A DNA stretch of 64,000 nt from NCBI GenBank assembly GCA_039029315.1, contig JBCCGK010000047.1, positions 1-64,000 of the forward strand. The letters run 5' to 3'. The notes beneath the pieces were generated by a model. It saw only the letters and a program-made list of their open reading frames with translations. It was not told where the DNA came from and did no database searches. Source of the DNA: JBCCCJ01 sp039029315 (GTDB taxonomy: Bacteria; Bacteroidota; Bacteroidia; J057). Below are positions 18,468 through 26,105 of this stretch, piece after piece (within the stretch, counting starts at the first letter, position 1; each line of letters opens with the position of its first letter). The translations under genes and the position numbers were made by a program.

Positions 18468-19514
18468 ATGAAATCCTTTATTCGTCTCCTCATTACCTTA
18501 TGTGTTGCCTCCTTTTTCTTTTCCGCTCCAACAGTGAAAGCTCAGGATAATGGCGGTGAAATCACCATCCTCTTTGCCTATACCACAAGCGCGGCTATCT
18601 CAGCTGGTAGCGTCAAAAATCTGAAACGCAATATTGATGGCGGTATGTTATTGCTCAATGATGCGCTTGCAAACAATTTCTTTCCCTATTCCATCTCTGC
18701 AGTTGCAGAATATGTAGAAGTTGAATATGGAGCAGTCCCAAGTAAGAATGATGTCCACAATTTGCTGACAGAATTGGATAAAACAGATGGAAAATTCAAC
18801 AAAATCCATCAGTTCCGGCAGCAAAAGAAAGCAGACATTGTCTGCCTCGTATTCTCTGGCTATACCATGGGTCAAGCCAATCTGAATGGAGATATGATGG
18901 TATGTCATTACAAAGCTTTTGACAAGAGCTATGTATTTCCACATGAGTTTGGACACATTATGGGTGCTACCCATGAGGCTGGCATGTTGATTACTGTCAA
19001 CGGAACAAGCTACCGCACCATCACGAACAATCAGGGAGTTGCCATACCTTATTTCTCTACCAATGATGAATATGACATTGAAGTAGATGGGAATACTGAA
19101 TTCGTACGTCTGGGAGATGCCAGTCATGACAATCTGGCGACCATGGCCAAAAATGCTCCCAGCAAATCTCAATTAGGAGAGAAGCTAAGTTCTGTTGCTT
19201 CTTCATCTAGTGCAGCAACAGCCAAACTGGTAAATCCAATGACTGCAAAAACGCCTGCTGGAAAGGCCCCTTTCTCAGTCAGCTCCTTTGTTGTGGCTTC
19301 CGATGGCAAAATGACCATCAAGTACGACACTTCTGATGCAGTAGAGTTCAGCGTTGAAGGATTCGATGGAAACAAATCCTTTGGTGGATTCAAAGGCAAT
19401 CTTGATCCATCCAAAAAGGAGATGGTCGTCCAACATTGGAGCTCTACCTATTCCAAGGATAAGTATATCCTGAGCATCAAGGGCAAGCAGCTAAAGTCCT
19501 ATACCATGCCCTAG
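18468..19514 (+). CDS. Secreted zincin-type metalloprotease
   Basis: The product has 348 residues from ATG 18468, which gives a clean signal peptide (MKSFIRLL to VKAQ); an upstream in-frame ATG at 18435 adds 11 residues without improving it. The motif HEFGHIMGATH at 159-169 is the extended HExxHxxGxxH zinc site of metzincins, with His159, His163 and His169 as ligands and Glu160 as base. The N-terminal part resembles reprolysin-like bacterial peptidases. The C-terminal 100 residues (FSVSSFVVASDGKMTIKYD) form a short beta domain of unknown role. Its position after the SCP-lectin gene suggests a shared secreted function, without proof. Confidence 0.78.
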   Translation: MKSFIRLLITLCVASFFFSAPTVKAQDNGGEITILFAYTTSAAISAGSVKNLKRNIDGGMLLLNDALANNFFPYSISAVAEYVEVEYGAVPSKNDVHNLLTELDKTDGKFNKIHQFRQQKKADIVCLVFSGYTMGQANLNGDMMVCHYKAFDKSYVFPHEFGHIMGATHEAGMLITVNGTSYRTITNNQGVAIPYFSTNDEYDIEVDGNTEFVRLGDASHDNLATMAKNAPSKSQLGEKLSSVASSSSAATAKLVNPMTAKTPAGKAPFSVSSFVVASDGKMTIKYDTSDAVEFSVEGFDGNKSFGGFKGNLDPSKKEMVVQHWSSTYSKDKYILSIKGKQLKSYTMP

Positions 19515-19556
19515 CAGATAAGACTATTCTGCTAAGCCCTTTAACATCGACAGAAT

Positions 19557-19598
19557 TTGGTCTGTTATATCACCCCACATATCCTGCCATTCGGAGGC
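19557..19598 (+). pseudogene. Possible relic of a secretin C-terminus
   Basis: The frame reads LVCYITPHILPFGG, close to VIYITPHILSAG near the end of the intact secretin (20699-20734). The DNA similarity covers about 35 bases. No longer homologous stretch is obvious on either side. It lies in a 290-bp gap that otherwise shows no gene. Confidence 0.35.
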
Positions 19599-19641
19599 CT
19601 GAGAGCTTCAACGGTCTTTTGGTCAGTGTCCTTTGATGGTA

Positions 19642-19663
19642 GGATGTGGGTGAGTTTGATCAA
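19642..19663 (+). repeat. Short dispersed repeat, copy 1
   Basis: 22-base element starting GGATGTG and ending TTTGATCAA. It is matched at 22708-22729 with only three differences, all transitions. Both copies lie in front of genes (143 bp and 11 bp upstream of an ATG). Confidence 0.4.
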
Positions 19664-19804
19664 CCGAACACTTCTATTTATACGCAACTCCACAAAAAAA
19701 CAATCGGGTTTTTTTAGAATCTATGTGTATCAGAGAGAGGTCGCGAGGATCCTCCTTATGCTGCCTCTCTTCTTTTTCTTACTCATTGCGAAAAATCAAA
19801 TACC

Positions 19805-20884
19805 ATGTCAATAAAATCAGTAGTCACCTTCCTATTTTGCATCCTACTCTATACAATCAGTTATACTCAGGTCATCATTCAGGAATACAAGGTTCAGCAC
19901 TTAGTCTCTGAAGATGCCATGCAACTGTTGCAGAGTGTCAATCCAGAGATTACGATCATCAATCACAAAGGCAGCAACCGCCTTATTCTCAAAGGAGAGT
20001 TTGAAGCCTTGGATGCAGCCTTGCGAGAATTGGAAATTCTTGACCAGGAAAAACTTATGGTCAATATCGAGTTCATGTTGATTGAATATTTTCATGACAA
20101 TGAATTCGACTGGGGAATTGATATCACCAGCGGGACAACAGGAAATTTTGGACAGGTCTCCTATACACCAGGAGGGCAAGGTGGTGATGTCGGATTTAAT
20201 TTCAACAGTCTGGCAAAATTGGCGCCTCAATTTCACTTTAATCTACGGGCATTGATCAATGAAGACAAAGCCAAAGTTCTGACCAATCCCCACCTGACTG
20301 TAGAAGCAGGTCAATCTGCCAATATCGAATTGCAGGATCAGCGAACCATTCAGTTGGAAACAGCGACAATCAATGGGGTAACCACCACGCTCCAGGACAT
20401 CACGGCAGGGATTAACATGACCATTGAGCCCACCCCTACTTATGATTCCCTGATCAATCTTAAAGTAACTGGTATTGTCTCGGAATTCCTGCCATTTAGT
20501 GCTGCAGGGGAATTTGTTCGAGAAAATAACAAAATCCAGACCATCGTCGATCTCAAAGATGGCGAAACGCTTATCATTGGAGGCATGATCCAGGAAACCA
20601 ACAATGTGCTTGAGGGTGGATTCCCAATTCTCAAGGACATTCCCGGTCTTGGGTTGATATTCAAACGCAAAAGCACGGTCAAGCGCTATGTAGAACGGGT
20701 GATCTATATCACTCCTCATATCCTGTCAGCTGGCGATCAATTGGATTATGATATCATCAAGGGGGCCACAGAGCTTGAACAAAGAGTATCAGATGGGATC
20801 GAGACTGACCGGGAATTTATCAAATATAAAGACACCAGAAAGGCGTACAAGCGGCGGTCCAAAAGAAAGAAGGATACCCAATAA
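19805..20884 (+). CDS. Stand-alone secretin-domain protein (GspD/PilQ type)
   Basis: The product has 359 residues with a signal peptide (to about SYTQ). It has a short N-domain (YKVQHLVSEDAMQLLQ and LMVNIEFMLIEYF) and then the full secretin core. The markers are FNLRALINEDKAKVLTNPHLTVEAGQ, DLKDGETLIIGGMIQE, the conserved PILKDIPGLGLIFKRK, and the closing YITPHIL strand. It is shorter than GspD or PilQ because most periplasmic N-domains are missing. No ATPase, inner-membrane platform or pilin genes occur in the window, so it cannot be a full type II system locus here. It probably forms an outer-membrane ring or acts as a truncated homologue. The next gene follows after 31 bp. Confidence 0.85.
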   Translation: MSIKSVVTFLFCILLYTISYTQVIIQEYKVQHLVSEDAMQLLQSVNPEITIINHKGSNRLILKGEFEALDAALRELEILDQEKLMVNIEFMLIEYFHDNEFDWGIDITSGTTGNFGQVSYTPGGQGGDVGFNFNSLAKLAPQFHFNLRALINEDKAKVLTNPHLTVEAGQSANIELQDQRTIQLETATINGVTTTLQDITAGINMTIEPTPTYDSLINLKVTGIVSEFLPFSAAGEFVRENNKIQTIVDLKDGETLIIGGMIQETNNVLEGGFPILKDIPGLGLIFKRKSTVKRYVERVIYITPHILSAGDQLDYDIIKGATELEQRVSDGIETDREFIKYKDTRKAYKRRSKRKKDTQ

Positions 20885-20915
20885 TCTATTCTATAGTCCT
20901 CATTATCAATCATTT

Positions 20916-21698
20916 ATGACAAATCTTATGCAACAATTCATATATATCCTCGCAATCCTGGCTATCATGAGCTTCGGCTGTCATGAAATCACCATCGTCC
21001 CCATTCCTGGCAGTGTGGCAGGCACCGTGAATGACAACAATGGCAATCCTTTGGAAGGCGTCCTGATCGAAGCGACTTTTACTCCAGCTTCTACGCTTCA
21101 AGAAGCAACAGAAAGCACAAAATCAACCACCACAAGTGCCAGCGGCTCCTATAGAATCGAAGATCTATGGGATGAAGTCACCCTCTCAGCGACAAAGACT
21201 GGATTCAAGGGAGAATCCTTCACCATCGAATTGGATACCGAAGGTCCCGCCCAGCAGGAATTCGTGATGATCGGAAGTCCAGTAATTCAGACGATTCAGC
21301 CAGATAGTTCGACGCTCATTATCCCTGAGTCTGAACTCTTGATCACTGCTGCAGATACCACCATTATCGGATATGATACGATCATCTCGCCAGTGGATAC
21401 TGTTATCAACATGCTGAGTGATTCAGTCAGTATTTCTGTTGAGGTGGAAGATCCATTCGATTCCAGTATCCCTTCTTTCCAGGGGGGGCTTGTCTTTGAG
21501 AATAGTCAAGGGGTCCTTGTTCTGGAATTGCCTCTTCAGCAGGTAGCGATAACTGGCCACCGTGCCGCCCTCCAAGCATGGGTATTCAGTTCGCAACTAG
21601 AGCCAGATGCTTATACACTCCATGCTGATATCACAGATGTCGACGGTAACAGCCACAGTTTTACGGCCTCCCAAAAACTGGAAGTCAAAGAGGAATAA
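20916..21698 (+). CDS. Exported, possibly lipoprotein, with carboxypeptidase-regulatory-like domain
   Basis: The product has 260 residues from ATG 20916; an earlier frame start at 20748 overlaps the secretin and is not needed. The N-terminus MTNLMQQFIYILAILAIMSF-GC looks like a lipoprotein signal with a weak lipobox. Residues about 28-105 form a CarboxypepD_reg-like beta sandwich (GTVNDNNGNPLEGVLIEATF, SGSYRIEDL, LSATKTGFKGESFTI). The rest is a second beta-rich, Asp/Ser/Thr-rich domain. It follows the secretin closely and may be cotranscribed, perhaps as its outer-membrane or surface partner (inference). Confidence 0.72.
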   Translation: MTNLMQQFIYILAILAIMSFGCHEITIVPIPGSVAGTVNDNNGNPLEGVLIEATFTPASTLQEATESTKSTTTSASGSYRIEDLWDEVTLSATKTGFKGESFTIELDTEGPAQQEFVMIGSPVIQTIQPDSSTLIIPESELLITAADTTIIGYDTIISPVDTVINMLSDSVSISVEVEDPFDSSIPSFQGGLVFENSQGVLVLELPLQQVAITGHRAALQAWVFSSQLEPDAYTLHADITDVDGNSHSFTASQKLEVKEE

Positions 21699-21997
21699 GC
21701 AATTCCTCCGGAAGAAAAAACGCCCTGTTTATTTATAGCAGTTTTCATTTGAATATGACCTCATTGCCCACTTCTACAGCTCCTCCAACATGGAGGTTGG
21801 ATGATTACGACTCCTTCTCCTATTTGGATGGGGCTGTGCGGAGGGTTATTCAGATCTGGCAAACAGTCATTCCAGGATCTCCTATGAACGCCATCCATTC
21901 ATGTGTAGCAAGCTGCTTCTGTTTCCTCCCACAGGAGGATCAAACCATCGATAATCATGGGCTCGATTCTTTTTCAGGATAAGGTAAAACATAGATC

Positions 21998-22036
21998 ATG
22001 GCAAGAAAATCTACCTATCCTGGCAAGATTTTCTCC
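21998..22036. repeat. Dispersed repeat, locus C (two units)
   Basis: ATGGCAAGAAAATCTACC at 21998 and CTGGCAAGATTTTCTCC at 22020 lie 22 bases apart and belong to the family seen at 13773 and 16772. The surrounding 440-bp gap (21699-22138) holds no gene I can support. Confidence 0.5.
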
Positions 22037-22138
22037 AATCTGATCACTTAGCTTTGAATGCTTATTTGTTGAAGTGCTGCTTGATTCGGATGCCGTTATT
22101 CAGGAGTCGTCTGCTGTCATCACATCAGTTCTATCCTT

Positions 22139-22600
22139 ATGTATATTCTCAAATTCCTTCTGTGTTTCTGCACAATATTTGGCTATGCTGTTGAGTCCTG
22201 TGCTCAGTTGTCAGTCATTGATAAGCCAAGCCTAACCCTGACGATCAGCGCCCGTCATGTACCCAAGGAAGCGGGCCAATTCATAGCGTCCATCCTCTTG
22301 GTGCCCACAGGCATGAGGGGGGATAACCCTCAAGGCTCCATCCTGCTAGAACTCGCACCCAAACACCTGGGCCAATATCTCAGCTGGACAGTTACAAATC
22401 CTGTTCAGATCCAACAGATTCGACATCATTTGAAAAAAGGTGGCAGATTCAGAGTATTTGACGCCAAGATTGATCCTACACAGATCATGCAAGGCCTTCC
22501 CAGAGGATTTGCAAGCTTTTCCAAAGTCTCTTCTTCCGGCCAGGAACGCCATGTCTTACTCACACCTCATCAGAGAATCAGGCATTCTGAAAAATTATAG
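22139..22600 (+). CDS. Small exported protein of unknown function
   Basis: The product has 153 residues with a signal peptide that ends near VESCAQ. The mature part reads SVIDKPSLTLTISARHVPKEAGQF followed by a mixed strand/helix region and a basic tail. No family is recognised. It could be a short periplasmic beta protein. It stands between a repeat-containing gap and the flavin reductase gene; function and partners are unknown. Confidence 0.55.
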   Translation: MYILKFLLCFCTIFGYAVESCAQLSVIDKPSLTLTISARHVPKEAGQFIASILLVPTGMRGDNPQGSILLELAPKHLGQYLSWTVTNPVQIQQIRHHLKKGGRFRVFDAKIDPTQIMQGLPRGFASFSKVSSSGQERHVLLTPHQRIRHSEKL

Positions 22601-22707
22601 GTGACTACTGCGCCCCTTTCCCCTAGCCAAAGTGAACGCACGTTATGAACAGATCAATAGTTCACAGCTTTCAAACCAGGCTAGGGGTGGGGGTGTGATT
22701 TTATGTG

Positions 22708-22729
22708 GGATGTGAGTAAGTTTGACCAA
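22708..22729 (+). repeat. Short dispersed repeat, copy 2
   Basis: Second copy of the element at 19642-19663, beginning GGATGTG and ending TTTGACCAA. It ends 11 bases before the ATG of the flavin reductase, so it could act at the start of that transcript. Confidence 0.4.
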
Positions 22730-22739
22730 ATATTTCATT

Positions 22740-23624
22740 ATGGGCAACATCCTCTCCCTCGACCCTCAAACACTTTCTGTTCCCAGGCTGCACGCTTACC
22801 TCCTGGCTGCAGTGGCTCCACGTCCCATTTGCTTCGCCAGCACAATCAATCAGCAGGGACAGGTAAATCTTAGTCCTTTCAGCTTTTTCAATGTATTTAG
22901 CTCCAATCCTCCTGTGATGATTTTTTCTCCTGCGAGAAGGGGGCGAGACAATACCACTAAGCACACTTATGAGAATCTACTGGAAGTGCCAGAAACGGTG
23001 ATCAACATTGTCAACTATCCCATCGTGGAACAGATGTCTCTGTCCAGCACTGAATATGACAGAGGAGTCAATGAATTTGTAAAGGCTGGCTTTACAGAAG
23101 TTGCCTCTGAAAAAGTCGCCCCCCCAAGAGTAGGCGAAGCCCCTGTTTGTTTTGAATGTACGGTAGATGATATCATCGAATTGGGACAGGAGGGTGGTGC
23201 AGGAAATCTGGTGATTGCCAGAGTCGTGATGATTCACATTCAAGAGAAATATCTGGACGACCAACAAAAACTTGACACAACAAAACTTGACCTTGTCGGT
23301 CGGATGGGAGGGAGCTGGTACAATCGCGCCAGCGGGAATGCCTTATTTGAGATCCCCAAACCCCTTCGAACCAAGGGTATGGGGGTGGACCAACTTCCTG
23401 TCCATATCCGCAACAGTCATATCCTCACTGGCAACAATCTCGGGCGGCTCGGCAATCTCGAACAGCTCCCCGATGCGGCTTCCATCCGGTCTCGCCTATC
23501 TCAGGCAAACGTTCAGCAACTCGTCATGGCCAAAAACTGGAATGGGCTTCACCAATTGGCACAGACCTATCTGGAAAATGGAGACGCTCAAACAGCCTTG
23601 GAACTCCTGATGTGCCAACAATAA
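22740..23624 (+). CDS. Flavin reductase-like, FMN-binding protein
   Basis: The product has 294 residues from ATG 22740; an upstream in-frame TTG at 22722 is less likely. The N-terminal 200 residues form a split-barrel flavin reductase domain: YLLAAVAPRPICFASTI, then QVNLSPFSFFNVFSSNPP, and KHTYENLLEV. The pattern is that of the family often annotated as flavoredoxin, which binds FMN and may reduce it with NAD(P)H. A helical extension of about 60 residues follows (LSQANVQQLVMAKNWN to LELLMCQQ). The gene is monocistronic, closed by a strong terminator 50 bp downstream. Confidence 0.85.
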   Translation: MGNILSLDPQTLSVPRLHAYLLAAVAPRPICFASTINQQGQVNLSPFSFFNVFSSNPPVMIFSPARRGRDNTTKHTYENLLEVPETVINIVNYPIVEQMSLSSTEYDRGVNEFVKAGFTEVASEKVAPPRVGEAPVCFECTVDDIIELGQEGGAGNLVIARVVMIHIQEKYLDDQQKLDTTKLDLVGRMGGSWYNRASGNALFEIPKPLRTKGMGVDQLPVHIRNSHILTGNNLGRLGNLEQLPDAASIRSRLSQANVQQLVMAKNWNGLHQLAQTYLENGDAQTALELLMCQQ

Positions 23625-23674
23625 TATTCTTCTTCTCTGGACGAAGAGGAACAAACAAACTTGAGAAAAACTTC

Positions 23675-23704
23675 AAAAAGCGGCTATTTCGGCCGCTTTT
23701 TTTT
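23675..23704 (+). terminator. Intrinsic terminator of the flavin reductase gene
   Basis: AAAAAGCGGC / GCCGCTTTTT stem (23675-23684 with 23692-23701), 7-base loop, continuing into a run of eight T. This is the clearest rho-independent terminator in the window. Confidence 0.88.
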
Positions 23705-24284
23705 ATGTATGTTCAAAATTGATCCGGAATGGTTCAAAAAAGCCTACCCCCTGTATGCGTCTTTTCCGCTCCTTTGTATCAGTTCACACAAACAATAACC
23801 TTTGGCCCAGGACTCTGCTCCTCTGTATACTCCATGACATAGTCCTCTTCTTGTATCACCAAGCATTCTGACTGTCTCCTTGAGTCTTCTCCCACTCAAG
23901 AAGTATTCCTTCTCTTCAGAGGGCTGACCTCGGACTGTGCAAACTTTTCTGAACAATGAACCCACAAGCTTCTTCCTACCGAACTGACAGCAAGCCGCCC
24001 AAACATTCTCCTCTCTCTTATTCTCTTGTCATCTCCAGGGAAATTGTAACAGAAGATATCATGGATGGATAATGGACCTTTCTCTTTAGAAACATCCCTT
24101 CTGTCATCCTCTGTTTCAAGGGGCTTATTCTCAGCTCCTTTCTTTTACCACCAACCGATACTCTCTGCCATTTTTCGAAACAACTTCTTTTTTTTGTCCC
24201 TGACGGATGTCCATTTGGATGCTAATTTTCATCTGCACTTATCCAGACTGGTATCTGGTCTGGGCATTCAATCACATACTTGCT
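23705..24284. other. 580-bp stretch without a supported gene
   Basis: After the terminator I see only short frames of unlikely composition on both strands, including a Cys/Arg-rich minus-strand frame at 23744-23965. No RNA gene or repeat is recognised. It may be decayed coding sequence. Confidence 0.4.
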
Positions 24285-24623
24285 ATGGCATCTTTCAAAG
24301 TTACCTTCACCAGAATTGACAATCAGGCGATCATCTATGTCAATGGCGTTGAGATCTGGGACAGTGGGGTGATTACTGACAACCCACTATTGAACAAAGA
24401 GGTCGAAATCAAGGACAATCTGATTCCCGGTGTGAACCAGATTCGAATTGACGGAATTAATTTCGGCCCCTGGAAATCCGCCAACCCCTTTACCTTCGAT
24501 TATACCCTTTTTGCTGATGAAGTAGCCATCTCGCATGTCTATCAAACCAGCAATATCGAACAGTTAAGCACAGCGGGGAGCACAGTTGTGGCAAGCAGTC
24601 TGATTCAGGTCATTCAGGACTAG
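24285..24623 (+). CDS. Small beta-rich protein of unknown function
   Basis: The product has 112 residues from ATG 24285; the open frame extends further upstream to 24207 with an implausible Trp/Tyr-rich start. The sequence MASFKVTFTRIDNQAIIYVN followed by a GVNQIRIDGINFGPW segment suggests a small jelly-roll-like beta sandwich. No signal peptide is seen. Its 3' end overlaps the convergent sulfatase gene by 14 bp. It could be a whole small protein or the 3' end of a lost larger gene, since the upstream 580 bp is non-coding. Confidence 0.55.
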   Translation: MASFKVTFTRIDNQAIIYVNGVEIWDSGVITDNPLLNKEVEIKDNLIPGVNQIRIDGINFGPWKSANPFTFDYTLFADEVAISHVYQTSNIEQLSTAGSTVVASSLIQVIQD

Positions 24624-25995
24624 GTCCGGGCCAATCAACGCTTAGCGTTCGAGCCGATGCCAAATAGGATTCTATCTCCTGAATTAATGCAGGATGTTGA
24701 CTGGCAACATTGTGCATTTCCCCTTCATCAGTTGATAAGTCATACAATTCCAATGCTCCTCCCACTTTGAGGCGAACAGCTTTCCAGTTTCCATACCGGA
24801 CGGCTTGCTGGAAGCCTCTTTCATGAAATTCCCAATACAAGTGGCGAGTTGCTGTGGTCTGTTTTTCCCCCAACAAGGTCGGCAGGATACTGACACCATC
24901 CAACCCATCTGGAATTGGCAATGAGGCAATGTCCAGCAGAGTCGGCATGATGTCTGGAAAATAACAGGGGAAATCGCTGCTACTTCCGCCTTCGATCTCT
25001 GCCGGATATCGCACAATCATTGGAGAGCGAATTCCTCCTTCATACATGTCCCGCTTCCTGCCCCGCAATGCACCTGAACTATCAAAGCGCCCTTCCCATC
25101 GTTCTGCGGCCCCATTATCTGAGCAGAAAAAAACGATGCTCTTGTCATCTATTTGCAATTCTTTCAGCAAATCAAACAGGTCTCCTATATCCCGATCCAT
25201 TCTGCTGATCATGGCAGCATGGATTTTTTCCTTTTCCTCCCATGGTTCCGCTGTATAGGGGGAAGTATCTGGAATTTGGTAGCGAGCATGAGGAACCGTG
25301 TAGGGCAGGTAGAGGAAAAAATGCCTGTCCCGATGCTCGCGGACAAAATCCAGGGCCTTTTCACTAAACTTGTCATGGGCATATTCTTCCTCTTTGTCTC
25401 CGAGATTGCCTGCCAATTCTACTTTTTCTTTGTTGTGCCACAGATATTCGGGATAATAGTTGTGCGCCCTCCGCTGGTTGAGGAAACCGAAAAAAGTGTC
25501 AAAGCCCTGATCATTGGGATGACCTGTTGTATTGGGTTCTCCCAATCCCCATTTACCAAACATGCCTGTCACATAACCGCCTTCCTTCAGAGCTTCGGCG
25601 ATCGTCAGGTCTTCAGCTTTCAGAGGCACCCTTCCTGGATTTCCGGCAAGACCGAGTACACCAGTCTTCCCAAAATTTCCCCGAACAGTCGTATGGCCTG
25701 TATGCAAGCCAGTCATCAGACAACTTCGCGAGGGAGCGCAAACCGGAGAACCAGCATAACACTGGGTCAATCGCATCCCTTCTTTGGCCATTTGATCCAA
25801 ATTAGGAGTTTGAATTACCCTTTGGCCAAATGATCCCAAATCTCCATAGCCCAGATCATCAGCCATGATGAAGATGATGTTAGGCAAATCTGTTGAGGCT
25901 TCCTCCAAAGTCTGATTGGTGGTCACAGGTTGACAGGCCATACCACACAGGATCGTCATGCTGACTATAAGGATGATGGAATACAAACACCTCAT
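24610..25995 (-). CDS. Sulfatase (arylsulfatase family), exported
   Basis: The product has 461 residues. The N-terminus is a lipoprotein-like signal (MRCLYSIILIVSMTILCGMAC). NIIFIMADDLGYGDLG holds the first metal-binding aspartates. The sulfatase signature CAPSRSCLMTG places the cysteine to be converted to formylglycine at residue 86, and GKWGLGEP is the second family motif. FCSDNGA supplies further metal ligands. The length is normal. It would hydrolyse sulfate esters outside the cytoplasm, typically on algal or animal polysaccharides, and depends on a formylglycine-generating enzyme not seen here. It is divergent from the dehydrogenase gene at 26106. Confidence 0.93.
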   Translation of the reverse strand: MRCLYSIILIVSMTILCGMACQPVTTNQTLEEASTDLPNIIFIMADDLGYGDLGSFGQRVIQTPNLDQMAKEGMRLTQCYAGSPVCAPSRSCLMTGLHTGHTTVRGNFGKTGVLGLAGNPGRVPLKAEDLTIAEALKEGGYVTGMFGKWGLGEPNTTGHPNDQGFDTFFGFLNQRRAHNYYPEYLWHNKEKVELAGNLGDKEEEYAHDKFSEKALDFVREHRDRHFFLYLPYTVPHARYQIPDTSPYTAEPWEEKEKIHAAMISRMDRDIGDLFDLLKELQIDDKSIVFFCSDNGAAERWEGRFDSSGALRGRKRDMYEGGIRSPMIVRYPAEIEGGSSSDFPCYFPDIMPTLLDIASLPIPDGLDGVSILPTLLGEKQTTATRHLYWEFHERGFQQAVRYGNWKAVRLKVGGALELYDLSTDEGEMHNVASQHPALIQEIESYLASARTLSVDWPGPSPE

Positions 25996-26090
25996 GACTC
26001 TATGATTGAAAGTCTGGAAAAATTGTGTGGGATATCTTTTCTTCTTCCGGCCAAATAGTTAAAATTACCGATAAATCCCCTCCGATTCAA

Positions 26091-26098
26091 CAAAGCTA
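26091..26098 (-). promoter_or_regulatory. Candidate -7 box for the sulfatase
   Basis: Read on the minus strand this is TAGCTTTG, matching TAnnTTTG, in the 110-bp divergent gap upstream of the sulfatase. No convincing -33 element is present, so it is weak. Confidence 0.25.
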
Positions 26099-26105
26099 AT
26101 CCAAT

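Noticed and set aside
23744..23965. 73-codon minus-strand frame after the terminator
   Set aside because: Cys/Arg/Gly-rich with no pattern of a folded protein; not enough to call a gene.
25153..25833. 226-codon plus-strand frame inside the sulfatase
   Set aside because: It lies wholly opposite a sulfatase with intact signature motifs; it is a shadow frame.
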